Shown here: positions 9,021-17,720 of the stretch, piece after piece
Numbering within the stretch: the stretch's first letter is position 1
How the letters are laid out: each line of letters begins with the position of its first letter
Assembly: GCA_900470965.1 (NCBI GenBank)
Contig: UCCS01000012.1
Coordinates: 64,234-128,233 of the forward strand
DNA length: 64,000 nt
Source of the DNA: Hyphomicrobiales bacterium
GTDB taxonomy: Bacteria > Pseudomonadota > Alphaproteobacteria > Rhizobiales > Rhizobiaceae
Direction of reading: 5' to 3'
Position numbers and translations under genes: made by a program
The notes under the pieces: generated by a model
Database searches by the model: none
What the model saw: the letters and a program-made list of their open reading frames with translations, nothing else
Told to the model about the DNA's origin: nothing

Positions 9021-9174
9021 TGTTCGGGCCTTCTAATCCGGGTTGAAAAGTGGCAAAAAGTCTCACGCACAAGACCATTTAGACAGTTGCAACGAATAGC
9101 CAAAAGACATAGGTTCCGCGCAATTTCAAGATGGTCCGGTTTCTGGTCTGCCGGCTGCAAGGGGAGCATTGCAG

Positions 9175-9747
9175 ATGAATTCATACGTCAATACGGCCGT
9201 GGGGGCGCTGCTAGGAACGATCTTCGTTCTGATGTCTGTCTCCATCGCGTCCGAGGGGATCTTCCATTCCGAGGCGCCGGAGAAGGAAGGTTTTGCCATC
9301 GTCGCCGAGGAGGCACCCGCCGCCGGCGGTGAAGGCGCACCTGCTGCCGTTGCTGTTCCGATCGCGCAGCTTCTTGCCAGCGCCGACGCGAAGGCCGGCG
9401 AGACCGTATTCAAGAAGTGTCAGGCCTGTCATGACGGCACCAAAGGCGGACCGAATAAAGTCGGCCCGAATCTCTTTGGTGTCGTAGATCGCCCGATCGC
9501 CTCGCATGAAGGCTTCGCTTATTCTGCTGCCATGAAGGACTTCTCCAAGGGCAGCAGCGAACACTGGACCTTCGAAAACCTCAACAAGTTCCTGATGGCC
9601 CCGAAGAAAGATGTTCCGGGCACCGCCATGGGTTTTGCAGGTCTGCCGAAGGATCAGGACCGCGCCAACGTGATTCTCTATCTGCACACGCTGGCAGATT
9701 CACCGGCTCCGCTGCCGGATCCGAATGCTCCGACTGCAACGCAGTAA
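9175..9747 (+). CDS. cycM: Membrane-anchored c-type cytochrome
   Basis: The 190-residue protein has an N-terminal signal-anchor (about 8-26), an Ala/Pro-rich tether (45-65) and a class I cytochrome c domain. The heme site is C82-Q-A-C85-H86, and the axial methionine is probably in the segment [11 protein letters not shown]. It resembles CycM, a membrane-bound cytochrome c552 that passes electrons to terminal oxidases. A TTG at 9169 is in frame, but ggggag at 9161-9166 is better spaced for the ATG at 9175. A strong terminator follows. Confidence 0.92.
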   Translation: MNSYVNTAVGALLGTIFVLMSVSIASEGIFHSEAPEKEGFAIVAEEAPAAGGEGAPAAVAVPIAQLLASADAKAGETVFKKCQACHDGTKGGPNKVGPNLFGVVDRPIASHEGFAYSAAMKDFSKGSSEHWTFENLNKFLMAPKKDVPGTAMGFAGLPKDQDRANVILYLHTLADSPAPLPDPNAPTATQ

Positions 9748-9770
9748 GAAGCGACGATTTTTTCGAGAAG

Positions 9771-9797
9771 AAGCCCGGTCACAAGCCGGGCTTTTTT
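9771..9797 (+). terminator. Rho-independent terminator of cycM
   Basis: The 8-bp stem AAGCCCGG/CCGGGCTT with a 7-base loop runs directly into a run of six T. It lies 24 bases after the cycM stop and could also work, more weakly, for the opposing AEC gene. Confidence 0.9.
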
Positions 9798-9803
9798 GTT
9801 GCC

Positions 9804-10751
9804 TCAGGCGCCGAGAATATAGGCCCAGAAGGAAACGGTGATCGCGCCGAGCGCTGTAGTCACTGTGATGGTCGAGGCGGCAAGGCTGTGACCGACGCCG
9901 AAGCGGTTGGCGATCAGCCAGGCATTCACCCCCGTCGGCACCGATGAGGTCAGCACCAGAGCCGCCGCCCACTCGTTGTTGAGGCCGAAAAGATGGCTTG
10001 CTGCCCACACACAGCCAGGCAGCAGCAGCAGCTTGAAGGCGGAGGTCACGCTGGCGATCCCGACATTGCCGGAGACGCCGTATTTCTGCAGCGCCATACC
10101 GAGCGAAATCAGCGCCGCCGGACCAGCCGTGCTGGCGATCTGCCCAACGACGGAGCTGACCGTTGCCGGCATGGTCAGGCCCGAGACGTGAAAGACCGCG
10201 CCGGCCGCAATGCCGATGACCAGCGGATTGTGCAGCAGGTTCAGGCCGATCTGCCTTAGTACCAGGGTCATGCTGCGATCGCTCTTGCCGGAGATCTTGC
10301 GTTCGGCATGTTCCATCATGATCGTGCCGGCCACCATCATGATCGGCAGATGCACGGCAAGCAGGATGGAAAGGGCAACAAGCCCTTCGCTGCCCACAGT
10401 ACGCTCGACCAGCGGCAGACCGATGAAGATATTGTTGGCGAAGGCGGAGGACACGCCGGCAAGCACGCCGATCCGCTCATCGCGCCCGAAGAAACGCGTG
10501 GCAACGATGTGCCCGGCCGTCCATGTCACCGCGACACCGGCAAAATAGACGATCCAGAGCCGGAACGGCGACGCGCCATGGAAATCGGCCTCGGCGATGG
10601 TGCGGAAAAGCAGCAGTGGCACGGCGATCTTGAAGACGAACTCGCTCAAGGCATCGCCGACCTCAGTCGTCAGCAACCCTGTACGGACAATCAGCCAGCC
10701 GATGAGAATGAGAAGGAAGATCGGTAGAACGTCGAAGATGATGGCTGACAT
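9804..10751 (-). CDS. AEC family transporter (auxin efflux carrier type)
   Basis: This 315-residue inner-membrane protein has about ten hydrophobic segments, beginning with SAIIFDVLPIFLLILIGWLIV, and the typical mid-protein NPLVIGIAAG motif. Bacterial AEC proteins transport dicarboxylates or similar organic acids; the substrate here is unknown. It converges with cycM and is separated from the adenosine kinase gene by about 400 bases. Confidence 0.9.
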   Translation of the reverse strand: MSAIIFDVLPIFLLILIGWLIVRTGLLTTEVGDALSEFVFKIAVPLLLFRTIAEADFHGASPFRLWIVYFAGVAVTWTAGHIVATRFFGRDERIGVLAGVSSAFANNIFIGLPLVERTVGSEGLVALSILLAVHLPIMMVAGTIMMEHAERKISGKSDRSMTLVLRQIGLNLLHNPLVIGIAAGAVFHVSGLTMPATVSSVVGQIASTAGPAALISLGMALQKYGVSGNVGIASVTSAFKLLLLPGCVWAASHLFGLNNEWAAALVLTSSVPTGVNAWLIANRFGVGHSLAASTITVTTALGAITVSFWAYILGA

Positions 10752-10842
10752 AGACTGCTGCTCTGCGCGGGGATCGCCGAGGTCTAGCAGCTAATCGCCA
10801 GCCATGACAAATGCCTTGGATACAATATCTTTCGCGGCGCAA

Positions 10843-11000
10843 CAAAAAAAGCGGGCTAAGCCCGCTTTTCCGCATCCGGTCCTGCCGGATAGCCGGTTGC
10901 GATACTGCCAGTTCATCCGTGGTCAGCGTCGTCCCGGTAAGATTGAAGGGATCATCCCTCCCATACCCGGCCATACGAGATACCTGCATGCCGGTCTTCC
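10843..11000 (-). ncRNA. Candidate small RNA in the AEC-adenosine kinase gap
   Basis: The 405-base gap (10752-11156) has no convincing gene. Its minus strand carries three hairpins in a row: AGGGAT/ATCCCT (10947-10959), ATCCGG/CCGGAT (10874-10890), and a GC-rich stem GCGGGC/GCCCGC (10851-10865) followed on the minus strand by seven T. That last one is a strong terminator with no annotated gene to end. I saw no clear promoter, so the 5' end is a guess. Confidence 0.4.
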
Positions 11001-11156
11001 TGATGCTGTTTTTAGGCAGGCACGGTGACAGCGGCATGACGAATAAACGGCAGTTTTGCGAAGACTTGGAAGGCTGCGTGCTGTTTATCCTTCCAATACC
11101 GGCAAATTTCGCTAAGACCGACTACCGGCTATCACAAATCCGGGACTTCCCATTTC

Positions 11157-12149
11157 ATGACCAAATTCGATGTTCTGACAGTCGGCAACGCAATCGTCGA
11201 TATTATCGCCCGTTGCGACGACCAGTTCCTCATTGACAACAAGATCACCAAGGCAGCGATGAACCTCATCGATGCCGATCGCGCCGGACTGCTCTACTCT
11301 CGCATGGGGCCGGCACTCGAAGCTTCCGGCGGCAGCGCCGGCAATACGGCTGCAGGCGTGGCAAGCCTCGGCGGCAAGGCCGCCTATTTCGGCAAGGTCG
11401 CAGAAGACCAGCTCGGCGAGATCTTCGCGCATGATATCCGTGCTCAGGGGGTTCACTACCGGACCGAGGCCAAGGGCGAATTTCCGCCCACCGCACGCTC
11501 GATGATTTTCGTCACCGATGACGGCGAACGCTCGATGAACACCTATCTCGGCGCCTGCGTCGAACTCGGGCCTGAGGATGTCGAAGCGGATGTGGTGGCG
11601 CAAGCCAAGGTAACCTATTTCGAAGGTTATCTCTGGGATCCGCCACGTGCCAAGGAAGCGATCCTCGATTGCGCCCGCATCGCCCACGAGAACGGCCGCG
11701 AAATGTCGATGACGCTCTCCGACAGCTTCTGCGTCGATCGTTACCGCAGCGAATTCCTGGACCTGATGCGCTCGGGCAAGGTCGATATCGTCTTCGCCAA
11801 CCGCCAGGAGATCCTGTCGCTTTACGAGACCGACGATTTTGAGGAAGCGCTGAACAAGATCGCCAAGGATTGCAAGATCGCTGCCGTAACCATGAGCGAG
11901 GACGGCGCCGTGATCCTGAAGGGCAACGAGCGCCATTACGTCGACGCGATCAAGATCGACGAAGTGGTTGATACGACCGGTGCCGGCGACCTCTTCGCCT
12001 CAGGCTTCCTCTACGGCTATACGCAGCGCCGTACGCTGGAAGATTGCGGCAAGCTCGGCTGCCTTGCCGCCGGCATCGTCATTCAGCAGATCGGTCCGCG
12101 GCCGATGAAGTCTCTGTCCGCAGCTGCAAAGGAGGCAGGCCTTATTTAA
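11157..12149 (+). CDS. Adenosine kinase (PfkB family)
   Basis: This 330-residue ribokinase-fold enzyme probably makes AMP from adenosine. The N-terminal GGSAGNTAAGVASLGG (about 58-73) is the PfkB first signature, and D272-TTGAGD-278 is the second signature with the catalytic aspartate. The start TKFDVLTVGNAIVDI is typical of the alphaproteobacterial adenosine kinase group; another sugar or nucleoside is possible. Its last 8 bases overlap the 3' end of the convergent SH3 gene. Confidence 0.87.
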   Translation: MTKFDVLTVGNAIVDIIARCDDQFLIDNKITKAAMNLIDADRAGLLYSRMGPALEASGGSAGNTAAGVASLGGKAAYFGKVAEDQLGEIFAHDIRAQGVHYRTEAKGEFPPTARSMIFVTDDGERSMNTYLGACVELGPEDVEADVVAQAKVTYFEGYLWDPPRAKEAILDCARIAHENGREMSMTLSDSFCVDRYRSEFLDLMRSGKVDIVFANRQEILSLYETDDFEEALNKIAKDCKIAAVTMSEDGAVILKGNERHYVDAIKIDEVVDTTGAGDLFASGFLYGYTQRRTLEDCGKLGCLAAGIVIQQIGPRPMKSLSAAAKEAGLI

Positions 12150-12681
12150 AGGCCTCGCCCGGATAGGCACCCCAGATTTCCGACTGCGCCACCCAGCCTT
12201 CGGCGCCGTCGGTTTTGGCGAAGCACCATTCGCCATTGCACTCGCCGATCGAGATCATCACGCCAGGCTCCAGCTTGGCAACGATGCTGGCGGATGGCTG
12301 TGACTCACGGCGCAGGTTGACATAGACGCCCTTGCCCTTGCCCTTCATCCATGGTGCCGCGATGGCGGCCCGCTGGCCTGACAGCAGCGACTGATTGACC
12401 CAGCCCTCGGTGCCGTCGGCATCGCGGATACGGCGCCAGTTGTCGTATTCCTGGATGATTTCGACCGGCAAACCCGTCTTCAGATACATCCAGGAAACCG
12501 CATAATCTGTTCCCGGTCCGATGCGCAGGTTCACGCGCTTGGACTTCAGAGTCACGAAGCGCGGCAGCGGCAGGCCGCTCGGCCCCTTGGCCGCCTGGGC
12601 TTGCGCAAATTCGATGGTGCCCGCCGATACGGCAAAGGCAACCGCCAGGACGAGGCAGGACTTCATAACTGTGCGACGCAT
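12142..12681 (-). CDS. Exported protein with SH3-like domains
   Basis: The 179-residue protein begins with a signal peptide (MRRTVMKSCLVLAVAFAVSA, cleavage likely after AQA). It has two bacterial SH3-like repeats: one around LRIGPGTDYAVSWMYLKTGLPVEI, the second from GVYVNLRRESQ to the C-terminus, with tryptophan-rich ends (GTEGWVNQS, GAEGWVAQS). Such domains bind cell-wall components. The open frame extends upstream to 12819, but the ATG at 12681 starts the signal peptide. Function unknown, probably periplasmic. Confidence 0.82.
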   Translation of the reverse strand: MRRTVMKSCLVLAVAFAVSAGTIEFAQAQAAKGPSGLPLPRFVTLKSKRVNLRIGPGTDYAVSWMYLKTGLPVEIIQEYDNWRRIRDADGTEGWVNQSLLSGQRAAIAAPWMKGKGKGVYVNLRRESQPSASIVAKLEPGVMISIGECNGEWCFAKTDGAEGWVAQSEIWGAYPGEAFK

Positions 12682-12858
12682 GGAAGCTTCCGTTGGCTCG
12701 AATTCGCAGCAGGCCGCGCCTGCTCGCTTTCCGGGATTCCCCGGCCGCCACACGAGTTTTGTTTGTCTTCGCGTGCGGGTCTGGTAGAAAATGCCCGGAA
12801 CGGGAAAATGATCGCCCATCTTGGTTAAAGACCTCTAAACAAGGCACTGCAAGCCGCT

Positions 12859-13860
12859 ATGACGACGAAGAAAAAACCGAAGGTCTACATAACCCGCAAG
12901 CTGCCTGATGTCGTCGAAACCCGCATGCGCGAGCTTTTCGATGCCGAGTTGAATATCGACGATACGCCGCGATCCGTCCCCGAACTCGTCGAAGCCGTCA
13001 GGACCTGCGACGTGCTCGTGCCAACCGTGACCGACCGGATCGACGCAGCTCTCATTGAGCAGGCCGGGCTGCAGATGAAGCTGATCGCCAGCTTTTCCAA
13101 CGGCACTGATCATATCGATGTCGAAGCCGCCGCCCGCAAAGGCATCACCGTTACCAATACGCCGAACGTACTGACCGATGACACCGCCGATATGACCATG
13201 GCGCTGATCCTCGCCGTGCCACGGCGGATCGGCGAAGGTGCGCGCGTGCTGACCGACAGGCCCGGCGAATGGGCCGGCTGGTCTCCGACATGGATGCTCG
13301 GGCGGCGCATCCATGGAAAGCGAATCGGCATCGTCGGCATGGGCCGTATCGGCACGGCCGTTGCGCGCCGTGCCAAGGCCTTCGGCCTGTCGATCCATTA
13401 TCACAACCGCAAACGCGTCAATCCGGCGACCGAGGATGAGCTGGAAGCGACCTATTGGGAAAGCCTCGACCAGATGCTTGCCCGCGTCGACATCGTCTCG
13501 GTCAATTGCCCCTCGACGCCCGCAACCTTCCATCTCTTGTCGGCAAGGCGCCTGGCGCTGCTTCAGCCGACGGCCTATCTCGTCAACACTTCTCGCGGTG
13601 ACGTGATCGACGAGGCTGCTCTCATCAAAAGCCTGCGGGAAGGAAAGATCGCCGGCGCCGGGCTCGATGTTTTCGAGAACGAACCTGTCGTCAATCCGAA
13701 GCTGGTGAAGCTCGCCAATGAGGGCAAGGTCGTGCTGCTGCCGCATATGAGCTCGGCAACGATCGAGGGACGTGCGGAGATGGGCGACAAGGTCATCATC
13801 AACATCCGCGCCTTCATCGACGGCCATCGCCCACCGAATCGGGTGCTGCCTGGCCGGTGA
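12859..13860 (+). CDS. D-glycerate dehydrogenase / glyoxylate reductase
   Basis: This 333-residue NAD(P)H-dependent D-2-hydroxyacid dehydrogenase has the Rossmann motif GMGRIGTAVARRAKAFG (about 160), the arginine in NTSRGDVID, the GLDVFENEP motif and the catalytic histidine in LLPHMSSAT. The overall pattern fits the GyaR/D-glycerate dehydrogenase group, which interconverts glyoxylate or hydroxypyruvate with glycolate or glycerate. It is divergent from the SH3 gene. A second, more distant hydroxyacid dehydrogenase is at 60774. Confidence 0.9.
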   Translation: MTTKKKPKVYITRKLPDVVETRMRELFDAELNIDDTPRSVPELVEAVRTCDVLVPTVTDRIDAALIEQAGLQMKLIASFSNGTDHIDVEAAARKGITVTNTPNVLTDDTADMTMALILAVPRRIGEGARVLTDRPGEWAGWSPTWMLGRRIHGKRIGIVGMGRIGTAVARRAKAFGLSIHYHNRKRVNPATEDELEATYWESLDQMLARVDIVSVNCPSTPATFHLLSARRLALLQPTAYLVNTSRGDVIDEAALIKSLREGKIAGAGLDVFENEPVVNPKLVKLANEGKVVLLPHMSSATIEGRAEMGDKVIINIRAFIDGHRPPNRVLPGR

Positions 13861-13890
13861 CGACCGGAGCGCTCCCATCTTTAGGCCAGA

Positions 13891-14364
13891 TTAGCCGGCG
13901 AGCGCTTTCTTCATCTCGATAAACGTCACGCGCGTAAAACCGGGATGGGATTTCTCTGCGGTCCTTTCAAAGCCCCAGGCAGCGAAGGTCGCGTGATTGC
14001 CGAGGAGCTCTATCCGTGTCTCGAGCCTCAATGCCGGAAGGCCGAGATCGAGCGCCGTCTCTTCGGCGATATCAAGCAGTCGCCGGCCGATGCCCTTGCC
14101 TTGCGCGGATGGCAGAACCGCGAGTTTTCCGACATAGAGGCAATCCTTCTCCGGGCGCAGGAAAATGCAGCCGGCGAGCTGCCCCGCATCCTCTACGACA
14201 TAGGCGATTTCTGCCCTTGCCTTTTCCACCAACGATTCCATCGTCAGGCGAGTTGCTGAGGAGGGCGGATCGATGCGGCCTTCCATATAGGCGAAGGATG
14301 CGAGAATGAGATCGAGCAGCTCGCTCCAGCGGGCAAAGCTCTCATCGATGCGAAAAGGCGTCAT
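13891..14364 (-). CDS. GNAT family N-acetyltransferase
   Basis: The 157-residue protein has the acetyl-CoA-binding motif A region KLAVLPSAQGKGIGRRLLDIAEE (about 80-102). The substrate is unknown. Its start overlaps the stop of the MoeB/ThiF-family gene by four bases (ATGA), making it the third member of a coupled recF-moeB-GNAT group. Confidence 0.88.
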   Translation of the reverse strand: MTPFRIDESFARWSELLDLILASFAYMEGRIDPPSSATRLTMESLVEKARAEIAYVVEDAGQLAGCIFLRPEKDCLYVGKLAVLPSAQGKGIGRRLLDIAEETALDLGLPALRLETRIELLGNHATFAAWGFERTAEKSHPGFTRVTFIEMKKALAG

Positions 14365-15185
14365 GCGGTCCTGCTCTGCCTCGCGCGCCGGCGCTTGTAG
14401 CGGATCGTATCGAAACGGGCAGACAGGGCGTCATAGAGCAGCAAGCGGCCAATCAGCGGTTCGCCGGCACCGGTAATGAGCTTGATCGCCTCCATGGCCA
14501 TCATCGTGCCAATCACGCCCGTCAGTGCGCCAATGATACCGGCCTCCGCGCAGGCGGGGATCAATCCGGCCGGCGGTGCTTCGGGAAATAGGTCGCGATA
14601 TCCAGGGTTCTGCGTGCCGTCTTCGGCAGCCTCATAGGGTTTCAGCACCGTCAGCGACCCGTCGAAGCGGCCGACGGCGCCGGTCACGAGCGGGATACGC
14701 GCTTCTTCTGCTGCATCGGCGGCCATATAGCGCGTATCGAAATTATCCGAGCCGTCGATCAGGAGATCGAAGCCGGAAAGGTGCAAACGCGCCGTATCGG
14801 CGGAAAGGCGCTCAGTGAAACGGATGACCTTGATATGCGGGTTCAGCCGAGCGATCGCAATGGCCGCGCTTTCCGTCTTCATTTCGCCGATCGTGCCGGA
14901 ATCGTGGATCACCTGTCGCTGCAGGTTGGAGAGCGAAACACGGTCGTCATCGGCAATGCCGAGCGTGCCGACGCCTGCGGCTGCCAGATACTGCAGGATC
15001 GGCGCCCCGAGCCCTCCGGCGCCGATGACAAGCACGCGCGCGGCCTTCAGCTTCTGCTGGCCCGCGCCGCCGATTTCCGGCAGCAGGATGTGGCGATGAT
15101 AGCGTGCGATTTCGTCCGGGCTGAGGGGTTCCATGGGCGTGATGCTAACACGCCCTGAACCGCCAGGAGAAGCGCTATCGCTCAT
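14361..15185 (-). CDS. moeB: MoeB/ThiF/HesA family adenylyltransferase
   Basis: This E1-like enzyme adenylates the C-terminus of a small sulfur carrier (MoaD or ThiS type). The 274-residue protein has the ATP site GAGGLGAPILQYLAAAGVG (about 56-74), followed by DDDRVSLSNLQRQVIH, and the CAEAGI segment. The second zinc-binding CxxC found near the end of E. coli MoeB is missing; the C-terminus is basic instead (KRRRARQ). The ATG at 15185 overlaps the recF stop; an internal ATG at 15134 (MEPLSPDEI) is an alternative. Whether it serves molybdopterin or thiamine synthesis cannot be decided here. Confidence 0.85.
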   Translation of the reverse strand: MSDSASPGGSGRVSITPMEPLSPDEIARYHRHILLPEIGGAGQQKLKAARVLVIGAGGLGAPILQYLAAAGVGTLGIADDDRVSLSNLQRQVIHDSGTIGEMKTESAAIAIARLNPHIKVIRFTERLSADTARLHLSGFDLLIDGSDNFDTRYMAADAAEEARIPLVTGAVGRFDGSLTVLKPYEAAEDGTQNPGYRDLFPEAPPAGLIPACAEAGIIGALTGVIGTMMAMEAIKLITGAGEPLIGRLLLYDALSARFDTIRYKRRRARQSRTA

Positions 15186-16306
15186 TCGAAAACCCTTCCG
15201 TCGGTAACCGTGAAAAACTGTGCCCGCTCGGCAAGTGCCGCAAACATCTGATGGTCCGTTCCCGTCATGAAGGCCTGGCCGCCAAGCCCGTCTATGAGGT
15301 CGAACAGTGCGGCTCGTCGTCCCTCGTCGAGATGGGCGGCAATTTCGTCCAGGAGCAGAACCGGCGCATGGCCAGTCAGGTTGCCGACGAGCCGCGCATG
15401 GGCCAGCACAAGGCCCACCAGCAGGGCTTTCTGTTCGCCGGTGGAGCAGCGCGCCGCTTCCATTTGCTTCTCACGATGATGCACGATGAGATCGGCGCGA
15501 TGCGGCCCCTCCAACGTGCGTCCGGCGCCGGCATCGCGGTAGCGGTTGGCGGCGAGCGTTGCCGCATACTCATCTTCCAGATCAACTGCGGGTCGGGAGA
15601 ATTGGCCATCCATGAAGCCCGAGAGCTGCAGCGATGCTGATGGGAAGGGGGAGGTCTCGCGGCTTTCCTCGATGAGCCGTGTCAGCAGGCCGAGCATTTC
15701 CTGCCGGGCGAGTGCCATGGCAATACCGAGGCTTGCCATCTGCTCCTCGATGCCGGAAAGCCAGGACGGATCGAAGCGGCCCTCATCGAGCAGCTTGTTG
15801 CGGCTGCGCATGGCGCGCTCGAAATCGCTCGCCCGCTTGCCATGCTCAGGGTCGAGCGACAGCACCAGCCTGTCGAGGAACCTCCTGCGATCGGACGAGC
15901 CACCGGTAAAGAGCCCGTCCATTGCCGGCGTCAGCCAGAGCACACGCAGGTGGTCCGTCAGCTCGTCAACCGTCTTGGCCGTCGTTCCGTTGATACGCAG
16001 CCGGCGCGCCATCGCCTCGTCGCTGGTATCGATCCCTGTGCCGATCTCGACATCGCCTTCCATGCCTTCAAGCTCGGCAAAGATCGAAAATCCGCCCACA
16101 GCACCGACGCGGGTAATATCGCCATAGGCGGCGCGGCGCAGCCCGCGTCCCGGTGACAAGAAGGAGACCGCCTCCATCAGGTTGGTTTTGCCGGCGCCGT
16201 TGTCCCCGGTCAGCACCACGTGCCGCCCGTCGAGCGCAAGCGAGGCCGACGCATAATTGCGAAAGTCGGTCAGTTTCAGACGGGAGAGGGCAACCTTGTG
16301 CGGCAT
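15182..16306 (-). CDS. recF: DNA replication and repair protein RecF
   Basis: RecF binds gapped DNA and, with RecO and RecR, helps RecA loading. The 374-residue protein is an SMC-like ATPase with Walker A at 34-41 (GDNGAGKT), an N-terminal LTDFRNY segment, and Walker B near the end (VLLLDEIAAHLDEGRR). In many bacteria recF follows dnaN; here it is followed by moeB, an arrangement I associate with Rhizobiaceae. Confidence 0.96.
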   Translation of the reverse strand: MPHKVALSRLKLTDFRNYASASLALDGRHVVLTGDNGAGKTNLMEAVSFLSPGRGLRRAAYGDITRVGAVGGFSIFAELEGMEGDVEIGTGIDTSDEAMARRLRINGTTAKTVDELTDHLRVLWLTPAMDGLFTGGSSDRRRFLDRLVLSLDPEHGKRASDFERAMRSRNKLLDEGRFDPSWLSGIEEQMASLGIAMALARQEMLGLLTRLIEESRETSPFPSASLQLSGFMDGQFSRPAVDLEDEYAATLAANRYRDAGAGRTLEGPHRADLIVHHREKQMEAARCSTGEQKALLVGLVLAHARLVGNLTGHAPVLLLDEIAAHLDEGRRAALFDLIDGLGGQAFMTGTDHQMFAALAERAQFFTVTDGRVFE

Positions 16307-16337
16307 CGGATATCCGGAAACATCAAGGCTAACAGTG

Positions 16338-16384
16338 AGAGCCTTTCCTAGTCAGAATGAATCAATCTGACTAGAAAAGGCTCT
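16338..16384. repeat. 47-bp palindrome upstream of recF
   Basis: The arms at 16338-16356 and 16366-16384 match at 18 of 19 positions around a 9-base centre. Each arm contains CTAGTCAGA. The element lies between the upstream minus-strand hypothetical gene and recF. It has the look of a dispersed rhizobial palindrome and could also act as a terminator. Confidence 0.65.
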
Positions 16385-16429
16385 AAGCCGAAGCGTCAGG
16401 GATATCAAGGCTGAGAGCCGTTTCGGCTG

Positions 16430-16738
16430 TCAATGCCTGCGAGGGGTGGGCGGCTCGAGCTGTGCCTCGGCCTCCGCAATCGCCTTTTCGATCCAATAGA
16501 GGAGATCCGGCCGGTCTTCGATCGAACCGCGCAGCGATTTCAATGAATCGATCATCATCGTCAGTTTCTGGCGGCGCATATCGATGACGATACTGTCGGC
16601 ACCAGATTTCCCGGTGGGAGCGGATGTCATGCAGTATTCGAAGCCTCTTGTCTGACTGGTACTATAGGGGTTCCGGCGCGAGTAACTATCGTCCCATGCA
16701 ATGAAGTCAACTACAGGGTGTTCAACTTTTCGCGACAT
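16430..16738 (-). CDS. Hypothetical protein
   Basis: I do not recognise this 102-residue product. The last 60 residues (from IDMRRQKLTMMIDSLKSLRG onward) form a predicted helical stretch with an acidic C-terminus, while the N-terminal part is polar and of irregular composition. The start is uncertain: a TTG at 16759, the ATG used here, or an ATG at 16630 that would keep only the helical part. No good ribosome binding site supports any of these. It is divergent from the XRE regulator. Confidence 0.55.
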   Translation of the reverse strand: MSRKVEHPVVDFIAWDDSYSRRNPYSTSQTRGFEYCMTSAPTGKSGADSIVIDMRRQKLTMMIDSLKSLRGSIEDRPDLLYWIEKAIAEAEAQLEPPTPRRH

Positions 16739-16907
16739 CGCCGCCAGGTCATCAAACAATGATTAGAAGTTGTAAATACGTGCAGCGAACAGTTATTTGG
16801 GCAGCGTAATGCCCAAAAAAAGTCGGTTGAAATTTGCAACTTGCGGGTTGAGATATTCAGCTGACGCTATATGGTAAATGAAGGGTTTACCGGGAGAGAG
16901 TGCAGCA

Positions 16908-17273
16908 GTGCCAGATCCGATTGATATCATTGTCGGCAGCAACGTGAGACAGCTTCGCGCCCGCCGACGTGTTTCTCAACTGGAGCTCGGCGAAGCGCTT
17001 GGCCTTACATTCCAGCAGATACAGAAATACGAGAAGGGGACGAACCGCGTCTCTGCCAGCAAGCTGCATCAGATAGCGGTCTTCCTGGGGGTCGATATTT
17101 CCGAGCTATTTGAAGGTACGGGAATTTCGCAGTTTACCAACCGCGTCGAGCTGAGCCCTGAGGCCTATGAACTGGCGGTCAGTTTTGACAGGTTGAGCTC
17201 GATTGCGGGCAAGCAGGCGGTCAAGACGATCCTCAACCTCATGTGCGGTCAGGCAACCGAAAACGCCGCTTGA
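16908..17273 (+). CDS. XRE family helix-turn-helix regulator
   Basis: The protein of about 121 residues has an N-terminal cro/C1-type HTH (IIVGSNVRQLRARRRVSQLE, then LGLTFQQIQKYEKGTNRVSA), almost the standard rhizobial pattern, and a helical C-terminus. I prefer the GTG at 16908 because gggagag ends 9 bases before it and homologues start with PDPIDIIVG-like residues; an in-frame ATG at 16878 has no such site. Targets unknown. A hairpin TTGGGC/GCCCAA lies about 90 bases upstream. Confidence 0.88.
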   Translation: MPDPIDIIVGSNVRQLRARRRVSQLELGEALGLTFQQIQKYEKGTNRVSASKLHQIAVFLGVDISELFEGTGISQFTNRVELSPEAYELAVSFDRLSSIAGKQAVKTILNLMCGQATENAA

Positions 17274-17306
17274 TGCGTCGCATGTATCCTTGAAATCGAC
17301 GGGATT

Positions 17307-17513
17307 TCAGTGAAGCTCGCGCTCGTGCAGCGCGACGAGCAGGGCATCCTGCGTCTGATGGCCGGCGTGATAAAGGTCGATCGCGATGCTGGCGATCGAA
17401 AGGCCCTGCTGGCTGCGAAGCTTGATGTTGCGTTCGGCGCACCACGAATAGAGCGCACCTGCCAACGCATCGACATCTTCGGACAGACAATTTGAAAAGT
17501 TCGTTGCCGACAT
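17307..17513 (-). CDS. Small hypothetical protein next to dnaJ
   Basis: This 68-residue acidic protein (MSATNFSNCLSEDVDALAGA) is probably helical throughout, and I do not recognise a domain. The ATG at 17513 has gaggg 7 bases upstream, which supports it over the longer frame from 17666. It lies downstream of dnaJ on the same strand but beyond the dnaJ terminator, so it probably has its own promoter. Confidence 0.6.
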   Translation of the reverse strand: MSATNFSNCLSEDVDALAGALYSWCAERNIKLRSQQGLSIASIAIDLYHAGHQTQDALLVALHERELH

Positions 17514-17667
17514 GGAGATACCCTCTGTTAGTCCCGGATTGCGGGCCAAAGACAGTATGGATTTCAGTAACTTGCAAGCGTCATCGGATCTGTGCGTTAA
17601 CACAAGACATCTGCATTTCGATCTGCGTCCCGACTTGAAACAGCTGTCCCGAATTGGAGCGCGCATG

Positions 17668-17699
17668 AAAAAAGCCGGAGGCGGAACCTCCGGCTTTTG
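17668..17699 (-). terminator. Rho-independent terminator of dnaKJ
   Basis: A perfect stem GCCGGAGG/CCTCCGGC (17674-17681 and 17687-17694) has six T on the minus strand after it and four T on the plus strand. It sits about 20 bases after the dnaJ stop. Confidence 0.88.
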
Positions 17700-17720
17700 T
17701 AACCTTGAAGGATATCGAGC

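Noticed and set aside
16801..16830. Hairpin TTGGGC/GCCCAA as a terminator
   Set aside because: It is followed by A, not T, on the plus strand, and lacks a T-run on the minus strand; more likely part of the regulatory region of the XRE gene.
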